NCBI GenBank assembly: GCA_039028895.1
Contig: JBCCHF010000007.1
Coordinates: 62,001-126,000, forward strand
Reading direction: 5' to 3'
Length of the DNA stretch: 64,000 bases
From: JAHDCJ01 sp039028895
Lineage (GTDB): Bacteria; Bacteroidota; Bacteroidia; Chitinophagales; Saprospiraceae
This document shows positions 26,526-31,635 of this stretch, in pieces; within the stretch, counting starts at the first letter, position 1; the number at the start of each line of letters is the position of its first letter. The position numbers were made by a program, and so were the translations under genes. The notes below the pieces were generated by a model. It ran no database searches, was not told the origin of the DNA, and saw nothing but the letters and a program-made list of their open reading frames with translations.

Positions 26526-26607
26526 GGAGGTATATGCAAGTGGCCAAAGCACGGCGTCTGTAAAACGTCAGTCTCTGACTTCGTAAGTTCGAATCTTACT
26601 GCCTCCA
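26526..26607 (+). tRNA. tRNA-Tyr (GTA)
   Basis: This is a class II tRNA: acceptor GGAGGTA/TGCCTCC, anticodon arm GGCGT-CTGTAAA-ACGTC, a long variable arm (GTC-TCT-GAC) and T-arm GTAAG-TTCGAAT-CTTAC. The D-stem has three pairs (TGC/GCA). It keeps the long arm that the two tRNA-Leu of this array lack. Confidence 0.93.
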
Positions 26608-26620
26608 CAAATTCAAAACA

Positions 26621-26677
26621 ATGTACTTATCAATAAATATTACGGCCATTATCGTTGCAGGAGGCAATAGCACCTGA
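26621..26677 (+). CDS. leader peptide 2 of tRNA array (Asn/Ile/Thr/Ala/Val/Gly)
   Basis: The 18-residue peptide is MYLSINITAIIVAGGNST. Residues 6-16 (NITAIIVAGGN) consist only of Asn, Ile, Thr, Ala, Val and Gly. These are exactly the six amino acids of the six tRNAs that follow the next terminator (Gly, Val, Asn, Thr, Ile, Ala). Directly after its stop lies CGGCAGCCGTAT (26678-26689), which can pair with the 5' terminator arm. A ribosome at the stop would cover it; one stalled on the control codons would not. The ORF starts only 14 bases after tRNA-Tyr and has no GGAACTATTT box, so it may rely on read-through. Confidence 0.75.
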   Translation: MYLSINITAIIVAGGNST

Positions 26678-26702
26678 CGGCAGCCGTATATCTGATATCA
26701 AG

Positions 26703-26741
26703 ATGCGTTTGCCGATTTGTGTCGGCAAACGCATTTTTTTT
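26703..26741 (+). terminator. attenuator terminator before tRNA block 2
   Basis: A perfect 13-base inverted repeat (ATGCGTTTGCCGA / TCGGCAAACGCAT) with a six-base loop is followed by eight T residues. tRNA-Gly begins at the next base. Its 5' arm can also pair with 26678-26689: five pairs (CGGCA/TGCCG), a two-base internal loop, then five pairs including one G-T. Confidence 0.9.
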
Positions 26742-26814
26742 GCGGGTATCGTATAACGGCTAATTATGCCTGGCTTCCAATCAGGCGATGTCGGTTCGAT
26801 TCCGACTACCCGCA
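26742..26814 (+). tRNA. tRNA-Gly (TCC)
   Basis: Acceptor GCGGGTA/TACCCGC, anticodon arm CCTGG-CTTCCAA-TCAGG and T-arm GTCGG-TTCGATT-CCGAC. The tRNA abuts the T-run of the preceding terminator. CCA is not encoded. Confidence 0.93.
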
Positions 26815-26822
26815 CAACATAG

Positions 26823-26899
26823 AGCTTCATAGTGTAGTGGTTTTAGCACGATTGTCTTACACACAATCAGCCAAGGTTCGAATCCTTGTGAAGCTACCA
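26823..26899 (+). tRNA. tRNA-Val (TAC)
   Basis: Acceptor AGCTTCA/TGAAGCT, D-stem GTGT/GCAC, anticodon arm ATTGT-CTTACAC-ACAAT and T-arm CAAGG-TTCGAAT-CCTTG. CCA is encoded at 26897-26899, and tRNA-Asn begins at the following base. Confidence 0.92.
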
Positions 26900-26971
26900 G
26901 CTTCTTTAGAGTGATGGTAGAGCGCCTGTCTGTTAAACAGGGAGGTGTTGGTTCGAGTCCAATAGAGAGCA
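26900..26971 (+). tRNA. tRNA-Asn (GTT), weak D-stem
   Basis: Anticodon arm CCTGT-CTGTTAA-ACAGG and T-arm GTTGG-TTCGAGT-CCAAT are clear. The acceptor GCTTCTT/AGAGAGC has one C-A mismatch and two G-T pairs. The D-stem, expected as GCTC/GAGC, reads GAGT/GAGC and pairs poorly. No spacer separates it from tRNA-Val, so maturation must cut exactly at the junction. Confidence 0.82.
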
Positions 26972-26977
26972 CAAAAA

Positions 26978-27049
26978 GGCGGAGTAGTTTAAGCGGCAAA
27001 ACACTTGACTTGTAATCTCGAGCTGTGGTTTCGACAACCACCTTCGCCT
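26978..27049 (+). tRNA. tRNA-Thr (TGT), mismatched anticodon stem
   Basis: Acceptor GGCGGAG/CTTCGCC, D-stem GTTT/AAAC and T-arm GTGGT-TTCGACA-ACCAC are sound. The anticodon stem CTTGA/TCTCG has two central mismatches around loop CTTGTAA. Either it is a weak tRNA, or it is decaying, or the odd stem matters for function. Confidence 0.82.
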
Positions 27050-27055
27050 CAAAAT

Positions 27056-27132
27056 TGGAAGGTAACCGCGTTGTCTGATATGCAATAGTAAGGTAAGGGT
27101 TGAAAATGTGGGTTCGAATCCCATCCTTCCAA
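27056..27132 (+). tRNA. putative tRNA-Ile (GAT) with abnormal D-arm
   Basis: The acceptor TGGAAGG/CCTTCCA and T-arm GTGGG-TTCGAAT-CCCAT are perfect. A five-pair anticodon arm GTTGT-CTGATAT-GCAAT gives GAT (Ile), with C32, T33 and A37. Only seven bases lie between acceptor and anticodon stem, so there is no normal D-arm, while 21 bases separate the anticodon stem from the T-arm. ACC near 27065 could pair with GGT near 27092. The Ile call is supported by Ile codons in leader 2. Confidence 0.6.
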
Positions 27133-27161
27133 CTAAACTTAAGTCTAAGATCTCACATGAG

Positions 27162-27198
27162 TTCTCCTCTCCTTCGAGGAGAGGGGCAAGGGGTGAGG
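27162..27198 (+). repeat. REP-like hairpin before tRNA-Ala
   Basis: CTCCTCTCC and GGAGAGGGGC arms followed by AAGGGGTGAGG end six bases before tRNA-Ala. Same family as the other units in the array. Confidence 0.8.
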
Positions 27199-27204
27199 TG
27201 GCAT

Positions 27205-27277
27205 GGCCCGGTAGCAGAAATGGAGATGCACTCGCCTTGCACGCGAGAAGATGAGGGTTCGAGTCCCTCCCGGCCCA
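27205..27277 (+). tRNA. tRNA-Ala (TGC)
   Basis: Acceptor GGCCCGG/CCGGCCC has a C-C mismatch at the third pair, the position that carries the G3-U70 identity pair in normal tRNA-Ala. D-stem GCA/TGC, anticodon arm CTCGC-CTTGCAC-GCGAG and T-arm GAGGG-TTCGAGT-CCCTC are intact. Charging by the standard alanyl-tRNA synthetase is therefore uncertain. Confidence 0.88.
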
Positions 27278-27301
27278 CAAAAATCCCAAGTCTTAAGTGA
27301 G

Positions 27302-27338
27302 TTCCCCTCTCCTCGAAGGAGAGGGGCCAGGGGTGAGG
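27302..27338 (+). repeat. REP-like hairpin before leader 3
   Basis: CCCCTCTCCT/AGGAGAGGGG with a short loop, followed by CCAGGGGTGAGG. It ends two bases before the GGAACTATTT box of block 3 and so marks the boundary between blocks 2 and 3. Confidence 0.8.
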
Positions 27339-27339
27339 T

Positions 27340-27374
27340 GGAACTATTTTCCCACACCCACAGTTATACTAACC
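27340..27374 (+). promoter_or_regulatory. shared upstream box of tRNA block 3
   Basis: GGAACTATTT starts 35 bases before the leader 3 ATG, the same distance as in block 1, and the pre-start context GTTATACTAACC is nearly identical. Block 3 therefore probably has its own promoter. Inferred from conservation only. Confidence 0.5.
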
Positions 27375-27440
27375 ATGAACAAGCAACTACATCTATCATT
27401 CTTTAACTTTCTCTGGTTACAAATCCCGGACAAGGAGTGA
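27375..27440 (+). CDS. leader peptide 3 of tRNA array (Leu/Phe/Trp-rich)
   Basis: This 21-codon ORF has residues 5-15 LHLSFFNFLWL, with four Leu, three Phe and one Trp. The tRNAs after the next terminator are Leu(TAG), Phe(GAA), Leu(TAA) and Trp(CCA). The codons include CTA twice, TTA once, TTT/TTC and TGG, matching those anticodons. CAAGGAG (27431-27437), just before the stop codon, is identical to the 3' arm of the terminator and can pair with its 5' arm CTCCTTG. A ribosome finishing translation would mask it; one stalled at the Leu, Phe or Trp codons would leave it free. Confidence 0.75.
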   Translation: MNKQLHLSFFNFLWLQIPDKE

Positions 27441-27474
27441 TATGATATGTGTATAGTACATAGTTCAAGAAATT

Positions 27475-27513
27475 AAAAAGCTCCTTGCATAATGATGTCA
27501 AGGAGCTTTTTTT
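27475..27513 (+). terminator. attenuator terminator before tRNA block 3
   Basis: AAAAAGCTCCTTG and CAAGGAGCTTTTT form a 13-pair stem with an eleven-base loop, ending in seven T residues two bases before tRNA-Leu. The leader segment 27431-27437 competes for the 5' arm. Confidence 0.88.
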
Positions 27514-27515
27514 AT

Positions 27516-27592
27516 ACACCCTTAGCCCAACTGGCAGAGGCAGCAGTCTTAGAAACTGTACAGTGTGGGTTCAACTCCCACAGGGTGTACCA
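27516..27592 (+). tRNA. tRNA-Leu (TAG) with short variable loop
   Basis: Acceptor ACACCCT/AGGGTGT, D-stem GCC/GGC, anticodon arm GCAGT-CTTAGAA-ACTGT and T-arm GTGGG-TTCAACT-CCCAC; A73 and CCA encoded. The variable region is only five bases (ACAGT), whereas bacterial tRNA-Leu normally has a long variable arm. The T-loop has A instead of G at position 57. Confidence 0.88.
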
Positions 27593-27613
27593 ACAACTAA
27601 CCCGCCCACATCC

Positions 27614-27688
27614 ACTCCCTCTCCATCTTGGAGAGGGCCGGGGTGAGGCATTTCCCCTCTCCTCGCAGGAGAGGGGCCAGGGGTGAGG
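27614..27688 (+). repeat. REP-like hairpins before tRNA-Phe (two units)
   Basis: Two units, 27614-27648 (CTCCCTCTCC/GGAGAGGG then CCGGGGTGAGG) and 27652-27688 (CCCCTCTCCT/AGGAGAGGGG then CCAGGGGTGAGG). The second ends six bases before tRNA-Phe. Confidence 0.8.
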
Positions 27689-27694
27689 TAGTAA

Positions 27695-27766
27695 GGTAAC
27701 GTAGCTGAGTAGGCCTAGCACCAGGTTGAAGCCCTGGAGACGGTTGTTCGAATCAACCCGTTACCA
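27695..27766 (+). tRNA. tRNA-Phe (GAA)
   Basis: Acceptor GGTAACG/CGTTACC, D-stem GCT/AGC, anticodon arm CCAGG-TTGAAGC-CCTGG and T-arm GGTTG-TTCGAAT-CAACC. A73 is as expected. CCA is not encoded. Confidence 0.92.
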
Positions 27767-27775
27767 CAAATTGAT

Positions 27776-27852
27776 GCTCCTGTAGCCCAACCGGAAGAGG
27801 CAACGGGTTTAAGCCCCGTACAGTATCAGTTCGATCCTGATCAGGAGTACCA
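27776..27852 (+). tRNA. tRNA-Leu (TAA) with short variable loop
   Basis: Acceptor GCTCCTG/CAGGAGT, D-stem GCC/GGC, anticodon arm ACGGG-TTTAAGC-CCCGT and T-arm ATCAG-TTCGATC-CTGAT; A73 and CCA encoded. Like the Leu(TAG) copy it has a five-base variable loop (ACAGT) and the same D-arm pattern, so the two form a distinct class I tRNA-Leu type. Confidence 0.88.
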
Positions 27853-27853
27853 C

Positions 27854-27922
27854 GCGTCGGTCTATTGGATAGGTAACAGCCTCCAAAACTGTGATTAGTG
27901 AGTTCGATTCTTACCCGGCGCG
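27854..27922 (+). tRNA. tRNA-Trp (CCA), short D-arm
   Basis: Acceptor GCGTCGG/CCGGCGC, anticodon loop CTCCAAA on stem ACAGC/ACTGT (one mismatch) and T-arm GTGAG-TTCGATT-CTTAC. G73 is expected for Trp. The D-arm is short and could only form CTAT/ATAG around a three-base loop. At 69 bases it is a small tRNA. Confidence 0.82.
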
Positions 27923-27930
27923 CAAATCAA

Positions 27931-27967
27931 TCCCCCTCTCCAGTGAGGAGAGGGGCCAAGGGTGAGG
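27931..27967 (+). repeat. REP-like hairpin at the 3' end of the tRNA array
   Basis: CCCCTCTCC and GGAGAGGGGCC arms followed by AAGGGTGAGG. It closes the array nine bases after tRNA-Trp. The remaining 110 bases to the next gene show no terminator. Confidence 0.75.
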
Positions 27968-28077
27968 CGGACATTCAGGGGTGAGCCTCAAGACGATTCA
28001 AAACTTTCAGAAAATATTGAAAGTCATATTAATTTCCTGTATCTTGTAGTTAAATCGTATGGTATAAAAACAGGAAA

Positions 28078-28983
28078 ATGAAAAAAGTCATCATCTTCGG
28101 AGGAACAGGATTTATCGGGCTCAGCCTTGCCAAACATATAGAAGCTAAAGGCTTGACACCAATCCTTGTAGCCAGAAATAACCCAGGAGACATAAATTTC
28201 AAATTTCATAAATGGGATGGTGTAACTTTAGGGGATTGGGTGCCTTTACTTAATGGTGCTAAAGCGATCGTTAATCTGGCAGGTAAAACAGTCGATTGTA
28301 TCAAGACACCTGATAACTGTGATCTCATTCTCAGGTCTCGCGTTGACTCAACATTAGCAATTGGGAAAGCATTGAGAAAAGTCGAAAACCTGCCAGAGGT
28401 TTGGGTCCAAATGTCAACAGCTCATATTTATGGCGATCCGCCAAAGCAAATTTGTACAGAGGCTTCTTCAACTGGTTACGGACTGGCACCATTTGTAGGT
28501 AAAGCATGGGAAGAAGCATTTCTAAATTCCTTGCCGGAAAATATGAGAGGGGTAAGATTACGGACAAGCTTCGTGATTGGTAAAAACGGAGGGGCACTTA
28601 AAAGCCTTAAAAGGATTGTCAAACTCGGCCTTGGCGGAAAGGTAGGCACTGGAACTCAAGGTATGAGCTGGATCCATGAGCACGATATGAACGAAATAAT
28701 CTTTAACGCCATATCCGACAAAGAATTCAATGGTATGTACATTGCCAGTGCCCCAAAACCGGTTTCCAACCATACATTTATGAGTATGCTGAGGAAGAAA
28801 TTAAAAATGCCAATTGGCCTGCCAGCACCAGAGTGGCTAACAAGAATTGGTGCAAGACTCGTTTTTAGAACCGATCCCGAATTGGCCCTTTATGGCCGAT
28901 ATGTTATACCTGACAGATTGCTCAATGAAAATTTTTCTTTTAAATTTCCAACACTAAAGGAAGCACTTGATGACCTTATCTAA
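28078..28983 (+). CDS. TIGR01777-type NAD(P)-dependent epimerase
   Basis: The N-terminus KKVIIFGGTGFIGLSLAKHI is a Rossmann nucleotide-binding motif. GAKAIVNLAGKTVD, RSRVDSTLAIGKAL, a QMSTAHIYGD segment and the DUF1731-like C-terminus (LPAPEWLTRIGARLV, then PDRLLNENFSFKFPTLKEAL) are typical of TIGR01777/SDR39U1 proteins (YfcH-like). The reaction of this group is not established. The next gene's start overlaps its end by 14 bases. Confidence 0.88.
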   Translation: MKKVIIFGGTGFIGLSLAKHIEAKGLTPILVARNNPGDINFKFHKWDGVTLGDWVPLLNGAKAIVNLAGKTVDCIKTPDNCDLILRSRVDSTLAIGKALRKVENLPEVWVQMSTAHIYGDPPKQICTEASSTGYGLAPFVGKAWEEAFLNSLPENMRGVRLRTSFVIGKNGGALKSLKRIVKLGLGGKVGTGTQGMSWIHEHDMNEIIFNAISDKEFNGMYIASAPKPVSNHTFMSMLRKKLKMPIGLPAPEWLTRIGARLVFRTDPELALYGRYVIPDRLLNENFSFKFPTLKEALDDLI

Positions 28984-29632
28984 GGTTCTGGCAATATTGG
29001 TAAGTTTCATGCCTTTGTTCATTGGTAATGCTAATGCTCAAACCATTGCTATTGAGAATGCTAGAGCAACATTTGCCTATCCTGAAATCGATAATAGCCT
29101 GTCAATTATAGTAGAAACCTATCCGTGTTCTTCAATTTATGTTTCAACCAATAATGGGGAAATAGAGAGATTGAATTATGACAACAACCCATGCCTGTTT
29201 AACTTTAGACCCTCTGAAATAGGAATAGCCAATTTGAAAATTTACCAGGTCTCAGGCAAAGATACTTTGCAGTTAGGAGAACGAATTATCAGGGTGAAAA
29301 AATGGCCTAACCAAACTGCTAGGGTGGGTGGACAGTCCTCCGGATCAATGTCAAGGGCGAAGTTCCTCGCACAGGGCGGCGTACAGGTCAGAATAAACCT
29401 GAATGACATTAATGGACATATTAAGGTTAAGTCTTTTAATGTTGAGGTATTTCGTAAGGGTTCAAGTATTTTTGATTTTCATAACAAAGGTGCCCGATTC
29501 GAATCCCTATTACGGGAAAAATTGAAAACATTACTGCCGGGAGATTCCATAAGCATCACCAAAATTAATATCATAATGCCTGGCGAATCTCAACCAACTT
29601 TTGCAAACGAAATAAATTTAGAGATCGAGTGA
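28970..29632 (+). CDS. exported protein resembling the GldM C-terminal domain
   Basis: I start at the ATG at 28970, since the TTG before it is less likely. A signal peptide ends at ANAQ. The C-terminal half resembles the last domain of GldM: TARVGGQSSGSMSRAKFLAQ, VKSFNVEVFRKG and LLPGDSISITKINI. GldM is part of the gliding/T9SS motor; here only the periplasmic end domains are present, without the membrane helix. It may interact with T9SS parts or be an unrelated domain reuse. It overlaps the genes on both sides. Confidence 0.65.
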   Translation: MTLSKVLAILVSFMPLFIGNANAQTIAIENARATFAYPEIDNSLSIIVETYPCSSIYVSTNNGEIERLNYDNNPCLFNFRPSEIGIANLKIYQVSGKDTLQLGERIIRVKKWPNQTARVGGQSSGSMSRAKFLAQGGVQVRINLNDINGHIKVKSFNVEVFRKGSSIFDFHNKGARFESLLREKLKTLLPGDSISITKINIIMPGESQPTFANEINLEIE

Positions 29633-30207
29633 ACGAGAAGCATCACATAAAACCTTTCCTTCGACAGATTCACGATATTGGTGATGCCATACTTGATGAA
29701 TATGTATCTCATTGGAAACCATATTTCGTTCCCAAAAAAACGATAATGACAGCGCCTGGAGAAACAGAACGCTACCTTTATTTCGTTGAACAAGGCATCC
29801 AGAAATCTTATTACCTGGCAGAAGAAAAACAACATGTCATCGCCTTTGCCTACGCCCCATCCTTTAGCGGTATTCCCGAATCTTTCTTTGGTCAGGAACC
29901 TTCAAGATACTTTCTGGAAACCATTGAAGACAGTACCTTTCTTAGAATTTCAGCTGAAAAACAACTGGAATTAATGGAGCGGTATCGCGAAATAGAAACC
30001 TTGCTCCGCAAAGCCACCGAAGGCTTCCTTTCTGGAATGATCCAGCGTCACCATGAGCTAATGGCATTCGACATGGAAACCCGCTTCCGTACTTTTGTGA
30101 AAAGGAGTCCGCATTTATTAAATATGGTTGCCCAAAAAGACCTGGCGTCTTATCTTAGAATTGATTCCACCAACTTCAGTAAAATGATGAACAGTATCAG
30201 GATTTAG
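29629..30207 (+). CDS. Crp/Fnr-type regulator
   Basis: The 192-residue protein has an N-terminal cyclic-nucleotide-like beta barrel (PGETERYLYFVEQGIQKSYY, then FSGIPESFFG) and a C-terminal winged helix with DLASYLRIDSTNFSKMMNSI. The barrel lacks the canonical cAMP phosphate-binding cassette, as in many Bacteroidota members. A GTG start overlaps the upstream stop (GTGA). It likely regulates nearby genes, but no target site was seen. Confidence 0.8.
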   Translation: MNEKHHIKPFLRQIHDIGDAILDEYVSHWKPYFVPKKTIMTAPGETERYLYFVEQGIQKSYYLAEEKQHVIAFAYAPSFSGIPESFFGQEPSRYFLETIEDSTFLRISAEKQLELMERYREIETLLRKATEGFLSGMIQRHHELMAFDMETRFRTFVKRSPHLLNMVAQKDLASYLRIDSTNFSKMMNSIRI

Positions 30208-30306
30208 AGCTTGTTCGGAATTTCTTGGTTTAAACCAAGATTTATATTATGCCCTTGTTAGAACTTTGTTTCGACAATAATTCGGAATAAAATCACCTAT
30301 ATTTTT

Positions 30307-31230
30307 ATGGAAACAATAGTTCAAAAACCAACTTGGGTTGACGAGAACCTATACCCGTTCGAAAGTAAATTTTTCAATCTCCCAAATGGGCAGATGCATT
30401 TTATTGATGAAGGTAATGGCGATGTGCTACTCTTTGTGCATGGCACCCCAACCTGGTCGTTTCTTTATCGCAATCTGATTAAAAATTTATCGAAAGATTT
30501 CAGATGTATAGCCATAGATCATTTAGGGTTTGGTCTTTCCAGGTCAAATGGGCAAAACCCGGGCACACCCCAGTCACATGCTCAAAACCTGATAGCACTA
30601 ATTGAATTTTTAGACCTTAAAGATATCACACTTGTCGTTCACGATTTTGGCGGGCCTATTGGCTTGGGAGCAGGTATTCACCATTCCGGAAGGATAAAAA
30701 ATATAGTACTCTTCAATAGTTGGCTATGGGGAACTAAGGATAATATTGATGCTTTGAAAATAGACAAACTCATTAACGGATGGCTGGGTCGTACCTTATA
30801 CCTCAATTTCAATTTTTCACCGAAAGTGCTCCTAAAAAAAGGATTCACAGACAAGCAGAAATTAACCAAGGCTATCCACCAACAATACATTAAACCCTTT
30901 CCTGACAAAGCATCAAGAATGCCTTTGCTTAATATCGCTAAAGCGCTGGTTGGTGCTTCTGACTGGTATGAAGAACAGTGGCACCAACTTGATAAATTGA
31001 CGTCAAAAAATTGGCTCATACTCTGGGGCACTAAAGATGAGTTTATCACCACAGCATATCTCCAAAAATGGAGAAAAAGATTACTCAAGTCAAAAGTAGT
31101 TGAAATAGATGCAGGCCATTTTGTGCAGGAAGAGAAACCAGGAAAAGCCATTAAGAATATTCGGGAGTTTTTGGAGACCCACCATACAAGTTCAGATCAT
31201 CAAATTGTAAAAACAGATAACAATCGGTAA
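30307..31230 (+). CDS. alpha/beta hydrolase, haloalkane dehalogenase-like
   Basis: The 307-residue protein has LLFVHGTPTWSFLYRNLI (oxyanion region), the nucleophile elbow LVVHDFGGPIGLG with Asp as the probable nucleophile, WGTKDEFIT and DAGHFVQEEKP (catalytic His). This is the haloalkane dehalogenase-type pattern, more so than the relative at 21822-22649. Real dehalogenase activity needs two halide-binding residues that I cannot confirm by eye. Confidence 0.82.
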   Translation: METIVQKPTWVDENLYPFESKFFNLPNGQMHFIDEGNGDVLLFVHGTPTWSFLYRNLIKNLSKDFRCIAIDHLGFGLSRSNGQNPGTPQSHAQNLIALIEFLDLKDITLVVHDFGGPIGLGAGIHHSGRIKNIVLFNSWLWGTKDNIDALKIDKLINGWLGRTLYLNFNFSPKVLLKKGFTDKQKLTKAIHQQYIKPFPDKASRMPLLNIAKALVGASDWYEEQWHQLDKLTSKNWLILWGTKDEFITTAYLQKWRKRLLKSKVVEIDAGHFVQEEKPGKAIKNIREFLETHHTSSDHQIVKTDNNR

Positions 31231-31261
31231 ATTGGATTGAATCAAAAATCCAATTTGCAAA

Positions 31262-31447
31262 ATGAGAAAACTGATCCTCAATGTTGCAATGAGTCTTAAT
31301 GGCTTTATCGAAGGGCCAAACGGCGAGTATGATTGGTGCTTTACCGGTCAGGACTATGGACTTAATGACCACCCGGGAAAGACAGTTGACCAACTGGTCC
31401 AGATCATTCTGGAAACAGGAACCGACAAATACGATCCAGCAAAGTAA
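31262..31447 (+). pseudogene. fragment of a DHFR-like (RibD C-terminal) protein
   Basis: The 61-codon ORF begins MRKLILNVAMSLNGFIEGPN, the standard start of Bacteroidota dihydrofolate-reductase-family (RibD C-terminal-like) proteins of about 170-190 residues. It stops after about one third, and the rest of the domain is not found in any downstream frame. It is therefore probably a truncated gene. The 188 bases to the next gene hold an unconvincing 58-codon ORF (31458-31634). Confidence 0.65.
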
Positions 31448-31635
31448 GAGGTGTGCTATGAATCATTCACGATGTATGATCATGATATCCAGGCCTGACC
31501 ACATGATGCCGGCAAAATTAATTGATCCTGCCGCGGAAAGATTAAGATCTGACTTGGAAAACTGCCTGCATAAATTCAGATACCCCGATCGTAAGTCAGA
31601 AGCATTGGCAGGCATTGTTAAAATTTGTAGATAAT

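Noticed and set aside
25740..27721. Several 60-118 codon ORFs on both strands in the tRNA array
   Set aside because: They run through tRNA genes and hairpin repeats, have no family resemblance, and their peptides (e.g. RVVGIEPTSPDWKPG) are typical translations of tRNA genes. Only the three leader ORFs are kept.
26057..27967. CRISPR-like array from the regularly repeated CCCCTCTCC/GGAGAGGGG units
   Set aside because: Spacing is irregular, the intervals hold tRNA genes rather than spacers, and there are no cas genes nearby.
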